This document shows positions 43,653-55,691 of a DNA stretch of 64,000 bases, piece by piece. The DNA comes from Streptomyces caelestis. Its GTDB lineage: Bacteria; Actinomycetota; Actinomycetes; Streptomycetales; Streptomycetaceae. The notes under the pieces were generated by a model that ran no database searches, was not told the origin of the DNA, and saw only the letters and a list, made by a program, of their open reading frames with translations. Position 1 is the first letter of the stretch, and every line of letters starts with the position of its first letter. Where the stretch lies: contig NZ_LGCN01000198.1 in assembly GCF_001279005.1 (NCBI RefSeq), forward strand, positions 32,586 to 96,585. Reading direction: 5' to 3'. A program made the position numbers and the translations under genes.

Positions 43653-45362
43653 TCAGCCGCGCAGGTGGCAGAGCAGCAGGCAGACGTCGTCGTCGCGCTC
43701 GGAATCGCTCAGCAGCGGAGGCAGGAGCCGGTCCGCCGAGCCCTCCAGATCCGCGTCCAGCTCCGCGGAACCGAACGAACCCAGGGCCGTCGCGAGCCGT
43801 TCGATGCCCGGGTCGATGCCCTGGGCGCGCCGCTCCACCAGCCCGTCCGTGTAGAGCGCGAGCGTCGAACCGGGCGCCAGCCGCTCGGTGTGGTCGGCGA
43901 TGTCCTGCCGCAGTGGGATGCCGAGCATCGCGCCGGGCTTGGCGTCCAGGGTGCGCACCCGCCCGTCGGGCAGCCGCAGCACCGGCGGCGGATGACCGGC
44001 GGCGGCCCACGTCAGCGTGTGCCCGTCCGGATGGAACCGGGCGATGACCGCGGTGGCGAACAGATCGGGCTGGAGGTGGCGCAGGTACTCGTGCAGCCGG
44101 GTCAGCAGCCGGCCGGGGCTGTCGCCGTCGACGGCGTAGGCGCGCAGCGCGGTGCGCAGCTGGCTCATCATCACCGCCGCGTGCAGCCCGTGCCCGGTCA
44201 CGTCCCCGATCACGGTGATCAGACCGCCGTCGCGCTGCCGGAAGGCGTCGTACCAGTCGCCGCCGATGTTCAGCCCGTGCGTGGCCGGCAGATAGCGCGC
44301 GGCCAGGCTCAGGCCCGGCGTCGTCGGCAGCTCGGTGAGCAGGGCGCGCTGCAGCGTCTCGGCGATGTCGCGGTTGTGCTCGAAGCGGCGGGCGTTGTCG
44401 ATGGCCGTGCCGGCCCGCCGGGCGAGTTCGAGCAGCATCACGGCGTCGTCCGGGTCCCAGCGCTCACCGGGTGGCGACAGCGTCAGCACGCCCAGCGGCT
44501 CCCGGTGCGTCAGCAGCGGGATGCACAGCAGCGGCCGGTCGGGGTCCAGGGCCGACGCGGGCTGGTCGTCCACCCCGGGCAGGCCGCCGGGGTGGGCGGC
44601 GGCGTACTGCGGGCGTCCGGTGCGGGCGGCGCGGGTCGCCGCCCGTGGATGGGACGTGGGCGGATGCCGGTCGTCCTCCTGGTCGAACAGCCATACGTCG
44701 ACGTGGCGGGCGTACCGCGGCACCAGCAGTTCCGGCAGCCGGCGCACGATCTCGTCGTGGTTGAGCGAGGCGTTCAGCACGGCGCTCGCGTCCGCCAGGA
44801 ACATCAGCCTGCGGCGCGCGTTCTCCGCCTCGTTGCGGGCCCGGCGCTCGGCGGCGAACGCCTCCCGCTGCGCGCGTCCCGCCGCGTCCAGTTCGGCGTG
44901 CAGCGCCAGGACGCCCTGGTTGGTCTGGTGCAGTTCCTCCCGGTGGAAGGCGACCAGTTCCTCCTGCTCGGCGAGCTTGTCCAGTACCGCGGCCGTGTCC
45001 TCGTCGGCGCCCAGCAGCGCCTCGGACAGGACGGCCGGGTCCTCCGTCACCGTGCCGACGTCGGACACCCGGCCCGGCTCGGGGCACGGTACGGCCATGG
45101 TCCACGGGGTGCGTCCGGCGGCGCCCGCGTCCGGCGCCGGCACCACCGCGGCGTGCAGCGTTCCGTCCCCGGCGGACGGGCCGTCCAGGGTGAGCACCCA
45201 GACACCGCCCTTGGTGAGGCACTGCCGCAGCCGGCCGCTGAGCTCCGCGGTCAGCCGGGCGCGTTCGACGGTGGTCACCCCGTGCGCCGCGGCCAGCCGC
45301 GCCACGGCGATACGGGCGCGGGCCGCGTCCGTGACGGTCCGGATCCGCCAGGTGCGCGTCAT
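43653..45362 (-). CDS. RsbU-like PP2C phosphatase with N-terminal ATPase-like and GAF domains
   Basis: The 569-residue protein begins with a short ATPase-like/RsbT-type segment (RLRQCLTKGGVWVLTLDG), then a coiled-coil stretch from 110, a GAF domain (about 165-320) and a SpoIIE/PP2C domain (about 340-565). The metal-binding acidic residues appear in GGDWYDAFRQRDG and IGDVTGHGLHAAVMM, and in ALYTDGLVERR. This is the RsbU-type phosphatase that strips phosphate from STAS antagonists. Its ATG overlaps the upstream gene stop (ATGA), so it is translationally coupled. It is last in the stressosome train. Confidence 0.87.
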   Translation of the reverse strand: MTRTWRIRTVTDAARARIAVARLAAAHGVTTVERARLTAELSGRLRQCLTKGGVWVLTLDGPSAGDGTLHAAVVPAPDAGAAGRTPWTMAVPCPEPGRVSDVGTVTEDPAVLSEALLGADEDTAAVLDKLAEQEELVAFHREELHQTNQGVLALHAELDAAGRAQREAFAAERRARNEAENARRRLMFLADASAVLNASLNHDEIVRRLPELLVPRYARHVDVWLFDQEDDRHPPTSHPRAATRAARTGRPQYAAAHPGGLPGVDDQPASALDPDRPLLCIPLLTHREPLGVLTLSPPGERWDPDDAVMLLELARRAGTAIDNARRFEHNRDIAETLQRALLTELPTTPGLSLAARYLPATHGLNIGGDWYDAFRQRDGGLITVIGDVTGHGLHAAVMMSQLRTALRAYAVDGDSPGRLLTRLHEYLRHLQPDLFATAVIARFHPDGHTLTWAAAGHPPPVLRLPDGRVRTLDAKPGAMLGIPLRQDIADHTERLAPGSTLALYTDGLVERRAQGIDPGIERLATALGSFGSAELDADLEGSADRLLPPLLSDSERDDDVCLLLCHLRG

Positions 45363-46411
45363 GGGCGCTCCGGCGGTGCGGGGGCCAGCACGGCCACGGC
45401 GGTGTCGTCCCGCACCGGGCGCGCAAGACTGCCGGCGTCACGGACGGCGACGGCGGCCGTCACGGCCGGGTCGGCCGTCGGCGGCCCCGTGTCCGGGGCC
45501 GGGGTCCAGCGGCTGGGCAGACCGTCGGTGTGCAGGATCAACAGACTCTCCGGGGTCCAGTCGACTTCGTCCTCACGCACGGTCAGCGGCCGGTGCACCC
45601 CGACGATGCCGGGCCGGGACAGCAGGGACCGCCAGCGGTCGCCCTCCCGCAGCCGGGCCGTCACATTGCCGATCCCCGCGAAGCGCAGCCGGCCGGCCCA
45701 GGTGTCGAGCTGTGCCACGGCGACGGCCGCGCCCCGGGTGCCGGCCAGCGCCGTGTGGAGCTTGGACAGACACTCGGCGGGCGGGAGCGGGGCCCAGCGG
45801 CGCAGCTCCTCGACGGCCGCGGTCGAGGCGCGTGCCGCCTCGCTCCCGTGGCCCAGCCCGTCGGCCAGCATCAGGGTCAGCCGGTCACCGGACCCGACCC
45901 AGGCCCAGGCGTCCCCCGAGAAGTCCGCCCCGGCGAACGGCACGTTCACGCCGCCGGCGCGCGCACCGGGGGCTCCGGCGGAGCCCTCGCCGACGGCGGA
46001 GCCGAGGCGCGCCACCGCCACGGTGCCCCGGCCGAGCGCGCTGTGCAGGCCGAAGTCGTCGGCCAGACGACGACAGGTGCCGAGGCCCGCGCCGAGCGAG
46101 CGGGTGGTGGAGAACCCGTCCCGCAGCGCACCGTCCACATCGGCGATGCCCGGCCCGTGGTCGAGCGCGGTGATCTGCACGACCCGTCCCGGCCGGCCCT
46201 CGTCCGGCACCGGTGGGTCCACTACGTCGACGATCATCTCTCCCGCCTGTGCGTGTTTGAGGAGATTGGTGGCGAGCTCGGTCGCCACCAGAGCCGCGTC
46301 GGCGGTGCGCCGCTCGTCGAGCCCGGCCTCCGCCGCGGCCTCCTCCGCCGCGACCCGGACGTCGCGCACCCGGGTCGGGTCCTGCACCGGCACGTACCGG
46401 ACGCGGGGCAT
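45359..46411 (-). CDS. Fusion of RsbT-like ATPase and RsbX-like PP2C phosphatase
   Basis: The 350-residue protein joins an N-terminal HATPase_c domain (VATELATNLLKHAQAGEMIV, LDHGPGIADVDGALRDGFST, GLGTCRRLADDFGLHSALGR, residues about 1-140) to a small PP2C domain (about 150-345) with MLADGLGHGSEAARASTAAV and LLILHTDGLPSRW. In Bacillus the two functions are separate: RsbT phosphorylates RsbR/RsbS, and RsbX removes the phosphate. Their fusion would couple both in one molecule. TGATG overlaps link it to the genes on either side. Confidence 0.87.
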   Translation of the reverse strand: MPRVRYVPVQDPTRVRDVRVAAEEAAAEAGLDERRTADAALVATELATNLLKHAQAGEMIVDVVDPPVPDEGRPGRVVQITALDHGPGIADVDGALRDGFSTTRSLGAGLGTCRRLADDFGLHSALGRGTVAVARLGSAVGEGSAGAPGARAGGVNVPFAGADFSGDAWAWVGSGDRLTLMLADGLGHGSEAARASTAAVEELRRWAPLPPAECLSKLHTALAGTRGAAVAVAQLDTWAGRLRFAGIGNVTARLREGDRWRSLLSRPGIVGVHRPLTVREDEVDWTPESLLILHTDGLPSRWTPAPDTGPPTADPAVTAAVAVRDAGSLARPVRDDTAVAVLAPAPPERP

Positions 46412-46851
46412 CAGACGGCCCCACGCTGACGCGGCGGCCGGGTCGCCCACGACGTCACCCGCACCGTGGTCCCCGACCCCGGGGTGCTCTCCACCTCGAA
46501 GTCGTGCACCAGGCGCCGGGAGCCGCCCAGCCCCATCCCCAGCCCGCCGCCGGAGGTGTAGCCGTCGCTGAGCGCCCGCTCGAGGTCGGGGATGCCGGGG
46601 CCCGAGTCGCTGAAGGACAGCCGCAGCCCCTCGGCCCCGCCGGCCCTGACGTGCGTCGCCTCCATCAGACCGCCCCCGCCGTGCACCAGGGTGTTGCGGG
46701 CCAGCTCGCTGGCGGCGGTCACCAGTTTCGTCTGGTCCACCAGGCCGAAGCCGAGCTGGGCGGCCGCCTGCCGCACATGCTGACGCACCCACACCAGGTC
46801 CATGTCCGACCGGATGGGCAGACGGGCCTCGACGCCCGCGGCGGTGTGCAT
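46411..46851 (-). CDS. rsbT: RsbT-like serine kinase of the stressosome
   Basis: The 146-residue HATPase_c kinase carries VTAASELARNTLVHGGGGL (N-box; compare the VTAASELARN of Bacillus RsbT), FSDSGPGIPDLERALSDGYT (G1) and GGLGMGLGGSRRLVHDFEVE (G2). RsbT phosphorylates RsbR and RsbS and then activates the RsbU phosphatase. The start at 46851 overlaps the rsbS stop as TGATG, and its own stop overlaps the next start in the same way. The symbol is by similarity. Confidence 0.88.
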   Translation of the reverse strand: MHTAAGVEARLPIRSDMDLVWVRQHVRQAAAQLGFGLVDQTKLVTAASELARNTLVHGGGGLMEATHVRAGGAEGLRLSFSDSGPGIPDLERALSDGYTSGGGLGMGLGGSRRLVHDFEVESTPGSGTTVRVTSWATRPPRQRGAV

Positions 46852-47270
46852 CACGGACCCCCCTCGCGCCCGCCGCCGGAACGCGGCGGCACGACGGGCC
46901 GCGCGAGGAGTTCCATCGCCGCCTCGGTGGTGAGCGCGGTCCGCAGCCCCGGCAGCGTCAGCCCCAGTTCCACCAGGGTGACGGCGACCGCGGGCCGCAT
47001 GCCGGCCACCACGGTGCGCGCGGCCAGCAGTTCGGCCTGTGCCGCGATCTCGGCCAGCACCCGCCCGAGGAAGGAGTCGACGATCTCCACACCGGAGATG
47101 TCGATGACCACGCCCGTGACCCGGCTGCGGGCGATCGCTTCGGCGAGGTCCTGCTGCAGCCGGTGCGCCGTGCTGTCGTACAGGTCCCCCTGGAGGGTGA
47201 CCAGCAGAACGTCACCGAGCCCGAGGACCGGCACATGTCCCGCTGCCGGGCGGGAGAGCCCCTCGCTCAC
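46851..47270 (-). CDS. rsbS: RsbS-like STAS scaffold protein of the stressosome
   Basis: The 139-residue single STAS-domain protein reads LLVTLQGDLYDSTAHRLQQD, then VVIDISGVEIVDSFLGRVLA. The Ser in IVDSFLGR corresponds to the phosphorylated Ser of Bacillus RsbS. The ending GMRPAVAVTLVELGLTL is also typical. RsbS with RsbR forms the icosahedral stressosome that holds RsbT. The GTG start at 47270 overlaps the rsbR stop (GTGA). Confidence 0.88.
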   Translation of the reverse strand: MSEGLSRPAAGHVPVLGLGDVLLVTLQGDLYDSTAHRLQQDLAEAIARSRVTGVVIDISGVEIVDSFLGRVLAEIAAQAELLAARTVVAGMRPAVAVTLVELGLTLPGLRTALTTEAAMELLARPVVPPRSGGGREGGP

Positions 47271-48199
47271 CGTCGGCCCGCGCCGTCGGGCGCCGCGTTC
47301 ACGATGTTCGTCCCCAGCTCGTGCAGACAGTGTCCGAGCGCGTCGGCGAGGCTCGCCCGCGTCTTCACCGTGCCGAGGTCCAGACCCAGGTGGACCATGG
47401 TCTGCGCGATGGCCGGACGGATGCCGGACACCACGCACTCCGCGCCCATCAGCCGGGCCGCGGCGACCGTCTTCATCAGGTGCTGCGCCACCAGGGAGTC
47501 GACCGTCGGCACACCGGTGATGTCGAGGATCGCGAACCGGGCGTGCTGGTCGACGACCGCGTTCAGCAGGGTCTCCATCACCACCTGGCTACGGGCGCTG
47601 TCCAGCGTCCCGATCAGCGGAACCGCCACGATGCCGTCCCAGAGCTTGATCACCGGCGTCGCCACCTCCAGCAGCTGCAGCCGCTGCCGGTCGATGAGGG
47701 ACTGCGTCTCGCTCAGCGCCGTCTGCATGGCCACCAGACGCAGCGTGCCCAGGAGCACGCTGAGCGTGGTCGACCACGCCCGCAGTTCCTCCGGCGAGGC
47801 CTGGTCCGACTCGGCGACCAGGAGGTTCTCCGCCGGCGGCCACAGCGCCGCCAGCTCGCTCGACACCTGCGTGTTGGACAGTCCCGCGCGGGAGCGGGCC
47901 GCCCCCATCCGGGCCAGCTGCTCACGCACCGCCGAGAAGCCCGCGGCGTCCGGGTCCTCGACCTGCTGCGCGTCGGCGACCCGGGCCAGCGCGTCGACGA
48001 CCGCCTTCCCCGCCTCCACCGCCTCGTCGCGCGAGGCGGTGAACACCGTACGGAACAGGGGCTCGTCCGCCCACCGCTGGGCGATCTGCTCGCGCCGGCG
48101 CCGCAGGAAGTCCCTGACCTCGTGCGCCGGTGTTGCGAGTGATCCGCCCGCTTCGTGCTCCGGCACCTGCTTCTTCTCCTCGTCGTCGTCGCGTCGCAC
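47267..48199 (-). CDS. rsbR: RsbR-like sensor STAS protein of the stressosome
   Basis: The 310-residue protein has an N-terminal all-helical sensor (about residues 20-180, RsbR_N-like but diverged) and a C-terminal STAS domain. FAILDITGVPTVDSLVAQHL and VSGIRPAIAQTMVHLGLDLG match RsbR closely. Of the two phospho-threonine positions of RsbRA, the second (IAQT) is kept and the first is a Ser (VDS). The sensor decides which stress is read; its input is unknown. The GTG start at 48199 is uncertain; no strong ribosome site is seen. It heads the overlapping R-S-T cluster. Confidence 0.86.
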   Translation of the reverse strand: MRRDDDEEKKQVPEHEAGGSLATPAHEVRDFLRRRREQIAQRWADEPLFRTVFTASRDEAVEAGKAVVDALARVADAQQVEDPDAAGFSAVREQLARMGAARSRAGLSNTQVSSELAALWPPAENLLVAESDQASPEELRAWSTTLSVLLGTLRLVAMQTALSETQSLIDRQRLQLLEVATPVIKLWDGIVAVPLIGTLDSARSQVVMETLLNAVVDQHARFAILDITGVPTVDSLVAQHLMKTVAAARLMGAECVVSGIRPAIAQTMVHLGLDLGTVKTRASLADALGHCLHELGTNIVNAAPDGAGRR

Positions 48200-48293
48200 C
48201 GCGCCCCAACGCCGGGACCGCGAGGCGACCTTGGCCGGATGGCCACTCTAACCAGGCTCCGGCGCCGTCCGCGCCGGACCCTGCGGACCGTGC

Positions 48294-48686
48294 TCAGGCC
48301 TCCGGTTCGGCCGGGGTCTCCGGCAGCGCGTCCACGCGCTCCAGCGCCTCGTCGACGCTCTCCGAGACGGGCACGGTGATGCTCACGCCCGTCAGATCCA
48401 GGATGCGGCGCACCGCGGGGGCGGGGGAGATGATGTGCACGCTCCCCGGCAGCTCGCGGGCCTCCTGATAGACCCGCAGGATGATGTTCATGCCGGACGA
48501 GTCCATGAAGGGGACGGCCGTCAGGTCGAGCAGGAAGTGCCGACGGCCGTGATGGAGCTGGTTCGCCAGGTGGTGCTGGAACTCGGTCGCCGTGTCGACG
48601 TCCAAGTACCCCTCCACCGTGAGCAGCGCCACGTCCTCCCGCGGCAGGGTCACCTCGACGGACAACGGGTCCTGGGCAATGGGCAC
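48294..48686 (-). CDS. RsbV-like anti-sigma factor antagonist (STAS)
   Basis: The 130-residue STAS protein reads LSVEVTLPREDVALLTVEGY, then FLLDLTAVPFMDSSGMNIIL, where the second Ser of DSSG is the normal phosphorylation site. When unphosphorylated, such proteins bind RsbW-type ATPases and free the sigma factor. The GTG start at 48686 follows GGAGG. It is 94 bases ahead of rsbR with a SigB-family-type promoter just upstream, so it likely begins the operon. Confidence 0.87.
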   Translation of the reverse strand: MPIAQDPLSVEVTLPREDVALLTVEGYLDVDTATEFQHHLANQLHHGRRHFLLDLTAVPFMDSSGMNIILRVYQEARELPGSVHIISPAPAVRRILDLTGVSITVPVSESVDEALERVDALPETPAEPEA

Positions 48687-48732
48687 GAGTACCTCCAGCA
48701 GAGTGATCAAGCCATTCGTCGCGCAGCCGCGC

Positions 48733-48757
48733 GTACCCCCGAATCGCCCGGTCATGC
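48733..48757 (-). promoter_or_regulatory. SigB-family-type promoter of the STAS/stressosome operon
   Basis: On the minus strand GCAT (48757-48754), 15 bases, GGGTAC (48738-48733) fits GNNT-N14-16-GGGTAC/T, 47 bases before the RsbV-like start. It would place the whole switch under the sigma factors it controls. Confidence 0.6.
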
Positions 48758-48789
48758 CTCGGCCCGCCCACTCGGCCGAGGCACCCTCC

Positions 48790-51204
48790 TCAGCCGACCC
48801 GGAGGCCCACGATGCAGGTGTCGTCGTCCGTGTCCGACCTGCTGTACGTGAGCAGCCGGTCCAGCCGCTGGTCGAGCGTGTCCGGGGCGGAGGCGGCGGC
48901 GGTGAGCAGATGGGTCAGGGACTCCTCCACGCTGCGGTCCCGGCGCTCGATCAGACCGTCCGTGTACATCAGCAGGTTGTCCTCGGCGGCCAGCTGCACC
49001 TCCGACTCCTCGTACACCGCCTCCGGTACGGCGCCGAGCAGCAGTCCCCGTACCAGCGGCAGCGGGGCGGCCTCGGAGCCGCGCACCAGCACCGGCGGCA
49101 GATGGCCCGCCCGGGCCCACCGCAGCGTGCGGGACTCCGGGTCGTACAGGCCGCACACCGCGGTGGCGGTGACGCCGCCCGTCAGATGGTGCGTCACGAT
49201 GTTCAGCCAGGACAGCAGCTGTCCGGGGCCCGCCCCGGTGACCGCGAGGCCGCGCAGCGCGTTGCGCAGGACGACCATGCTGGTCGCCGCCTCTATGCCG
49301 TGGCCGGCGACGTCGCCCACGCACAGCAGCACCAGCCGGGACGGCAGCACCACGGCGTCGTACCAGTCGCCGCCCACCAGCTGCTCGGCCTCCGCGGGCC
49401 GGTAGCGGACGGCCACGTCGAGGTCGGGCACCTGCAGCGGCGCCTGGGTGGGCGGCATGATGGCGCGCTGCAACTGCAGCGCCAGCCGGTCGCGCTCGCT
49501 GGCGTGCTGCTCGGTGTGCGCCAGCTGGTCGCGGGTGGCCGCCAGCGCCACCTCCGTCCAGTGCTGGGCGGAGATGTCCTGGTAGGCGCCGCGGGTGGTG
49601 AGCAGCCGGCCGTCGGTGTCCAGGACCGGCTCGGCGACGACCCGGATGTGCCGGGTCACCCCGTCCGGCCGTTGCAGCCGGAAGGCGGCCGACGCCGGGC
49701 GCCGGTGGTGCAGCAGCGTGCGCAGGAAGCGGCCGATGGTGACGGCGTCGTCCGGGTGGGCGTGCGCCGGCAGCTCCTGCAGCGGCACCGGCGGGCTGGA
49801 CTCGGGACGCCCGTACAGGTCGAAGAGCTGTCCGTTCCAGGTGATCTCCCCGGTCAGCAGGTTCTCCTCGAAACCGCCGATCCGGCCGAGCCGCTGGGCG
49901 TGCTGGAGCAGGCTCGCCAGGCGGGCCGTCTCGTCCTCGATCCGCCAGATGAACAGGATGCCGGAGCCGTGCCGGCTGACACTGATGTCGGCGACCGACG
50001 ACAGCGGCACCTGGTCGACGAGGGCGGTCAGGTTCATGCGCCGGGCGCGGAACGGCTCCCCGGTGGCGTACACCCGTTCGATCCGCTGGAACAGTTCGCT
50101 GTTCCCGGCGGCCATCGGGTAGGCCTCCAGGAGCAGCGAGCCGCTGACCATGGCGCGCGGCCGGCCCGCCGGATCCAGGAAACGGCTGTTGACGTGCTGG
50201 ATGCGGAAGTCCAGCAGGTTGCCCTGGTCGTCCAGGTGCGGCACGAGGACGAGAGCCGGGTCGTACAGCCCGTCGGCCAGGTCCATCAGCTCCGCGGCGT
50301 CCGGCAGCACCCGGGGCTGCGGGGCCGGGCCGTCGGGCGCCGTGTACGTCTCCAGGGTGTGCGCGCACAGCTCCGCCAGGGCCTCCACCTGGCGCACGAT
50401 CTGCGGCGGCTGCTCGGGCAGCGGGTCCGGCCAGACGATCTCCAGCACGCCGTACACACGGCCCCCCGTGCCGGCGGGCACGGCCGCCCGGCCGCCGTCC
50501 GGGTGGTGGTGCCGGCCGACACTGGGCAGACCCCGGTCGGCCAGCGACGTGATCCACAGGCCGTCGCGCTCCGCGAGGCCGCACCGGGCGACCGTCGCCA
50601 CGTCCGGCGGCACGTAGTACCAGCGCGCCGCCTCCGCGGGGGAGAACCCGGCGCTGCCCGCCAGGGTGAGCGACCCGTCGGCGCCGGCCGCCCAGATCGC
50701 CACGGCCACCGCCCCCAGCGGACGCAGCGCCTGCGCGAGCAGCGACTCGGCCACGGCCTGGGTGTCGTCCGCGGCCAGCGCCCCGCTCTCGGCCGCGCGC
50801 AGCCGTACGGCGGCGGGGTCCCGCCCCGCCTCCTCGGCGGCCCGGGTGGCGGCCAGGAAGGCGTTCGTCACCTCGGACATCCGGTCCCGGGCGGCCTGGT
50901 TGATGACCTCGACCGCGAACTCCAGCTGGGTCGTCCCGGCCTGCTCGGTCAGCTCGGCGAGCTGGCGGGCGGCCTGCGAGGGACCGCATCCCAGCCGTTC
51001 GACGAGGATGCCCTTGGCGAGTTCGATCAGGGCCCGGCCCTCGGCCTCGGCCTGCGCGGCCCGCACCTCCCGGCTGAGCCGGTCCACGGTGGCCGCCAGC
51101 CTGCCCACGGGTGAGTTTGCGGACAGCCCGGCGGGTCCGGCCGGCGGCCGCTCGAGCCGGGACCCGCCGCTCTGCGGCTCGCCCTGATGCTCCCTGATGC
51201 TCAC
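48790..51204 (-). CDS. ANTAR-GAF-PAS-SpoIIE multidomain phosphatase
   Basis: The 804-residue protein starts with an ANTAR-type segment (about residues 45-100: RALIELAKGILVERLGCGPS), then a GAF domain (about 130-260), two PAS-like domains (about 300-420 and 430-560; HAHPDDAVTIGRFLRTLLHH and RHIRVVAEPVLDTDGRLLTT) and a PP2C/SpoIIE domain (about 590-800) with GGDWYDAVVLPSRLVLLCVG, DVAGHGIEAATSMVVL and LLMYTDGLIERRDRS. It should dephosphorylate a STAS protein in response to sensed light, redox or ligand. GAGGAG lies 10 bases before the GTG at 51204; a GTG at 51213 is an alternative. Confidence 0.86.
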   Translation of the reverse strand: MSIREHQGEPQSGGSRLERPPAGPAGLSANSPVGRLAATVDRLSREVRAAQAEAEGRALIELAKGILVERLGCGPSQAARQLAELTEQAGTTQLEFAVEVINQAARDRMSEVTNAFLAATRAAEEAGRDPAAVRLRAAESGALAADDTQAVAESLLAQALRPLGAVAVAIWAAGADGSLTLAGSAGFSPAEAARWYYVPPDVATVARCGLAERDGLWITSLADRGLPSVGRHHHPDGGRAAVPAGTGGRVYGVLEIVWPDPLPEQPPQIVRQVEALAELCAHTLETYTAPDGPAPQPRVLPDAAELMDLADGLYDPALVLVPHLDDQGNLLDFRIQHVNSRFLDPAGRPRAMVSGSLLLEAYPMAAGNSELFQRIERVYATGEPFRARRMNLTALVDQVPLSSVADISVSRHGSGILFIWRIEDETARLASLLQHAQRLGRIGGFEENLLTGEITWNGQLFDLYGRPESSPPVPLQELPAHAHPDDAVTIGRFLRTLLHHRRPASAAFRLQRPDGVTRHIRVVAEPVLDTDGRLLTTRGAYQDISAQHWTEVALAATRDQLAHTEQHASERDRLALQLQRAIMPPTQAPLQVPDLDVAVRYRPAEAEQLVGGDWYDAVVLPSRLVLLCVGDVAGHGIEAATSMVVLRNALRGLAVTGAGPGQLLSWLNIVTHHLTGGVTATAVCGLYDPESRTLRWARAGHLPPVLVRGSEAAPLPLVRGLLLGAVPEAVYEESEVQLAAEDNLLMYTDGLIERRDRSVEESLTHLLTAAASAPDTLDQRLDRLLTYSRSDTDDDTCIVGLRVG

Positions 51205-51244
51205 TGTGCGCACGCTCCTCGGAGGCGGGGTCCCGCGGCGGGGC

Positions 51245-54988
<3,744 letters not shown>

Positions 54989-55141
54989 GCGCACCCTCGT
55001 TCCGGCCAGAATCAGAGCGCGTTTCCGCAGTTCACGGATGTGCGCGATGAGAAAATACGCCGAAGGCTAACCCAGATCGCGGGTGCGGAACAAAGCGCGG
55101 CACCGCCGGGGGAGCCGGCCCGGAAAAGTTCGGGGACGCGT

Positions 55142-55166
55142 GCATGCACCGGCCCAGGGCGGGTAC
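55142..55166 (+). promoter_or_regulatory. SigB-family-type promoter, distal site before the PRC-barrel gene
   Basis: GCAT (55142-55145), 15 bases, GGGTAC (55161-55166) on the plus strand. It lies in the 331-base gap between the divergent hybrid kinase and the PRC-barrel gene, 154 bases from the latter. The rest of the gap shows no gene. Confidence 0.45.
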
Positions 55167-55232
55167 TTGACCGGATTTCGCGGGGGCGCGGGGTCCTGGG
55201 CCGTCGGCGCGCGGTTTTGGTCCATGCCTTTC

Positions 55233-55257
55233 GAATGCGCGCGCTCCTGACGGGTAT
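55233..55257 (+). promoter_or_regulatory. SigB-family-type promoter, proximal site before the PRC-barrel gene
   Basis: GAAT (55233-55236), 15 bases, GGGTAT (55252-55257) on the plus strand, 62 bases before the GTG at 55320. Fits GNNT-N14-16-GGGTAC/T. Confidence 0.6.
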
Positions 55258-55319
55258 TTGCTGCTGTGGAGCTGGGCGGACGCCCAGGGGATCCGCCGTC
55301 ATCGGGGAGGCAGGGAGCA

Positions 55320-55691
55320 GTGCCCATCGACAGCATCTGGTCGTACGCGCCAGGCCTGGACCAGGTCCAGGAGCAGGACCTCACGGACTACACCGTCGTC
55401 GCGAGCGACGGCACCATCGGCCATGTGGACCGGCAGGCCGACCACCACGGCATGCGGCACCTCGTCGTCGACACCGGGGTGTGGGTGTTCGGCCGCAGCC
55501 TCCTGGTGCCGGTCGGCGTCGTCACGGACGTCCACACCGGGGAGCGCCAGGTGACGTTGGGCTGCACCAGGGCCGAGGTGAAGGAGGCGCCCCGGTTCCG
55601 GACCGACAGCGAGACCATGGACCCCGCCTACCTCACCGCGGTCGGAGATTATTACCACCGGCTGCCGCCGCGCGAGAGTCCCACCGGGTGA
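55320..55691 (+). CDS. PRC-barrel domain protein
   Basis: The 123-residue protein has one PRC-barrel domain (TDYTVVASDGTIGHVDRQAD, then RHLVVDTGVWVFGRSLLVPV and GVVTDVHTGERQVTLGCTRA). PRC-barrel proteins of this type are common stress-induced proteins in Actinobacteria, with unknown function. The GTG start follows GGGAG. It overlaps the next gene by GTGA and appears driven by SigB-family-type promoters. Confidence 0.85.
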   Translation: MPIDSIWSYAPGLDQVQEQDLTDYTVVASDGTIGHVDRQADHHGMRHLVVDTGVWVFGRSLLVPVGVVTDVHTGERQVTLGCTRAEVKEAPRFRTDSETMDPAYLTAVGDYYHRLPPRESPTG

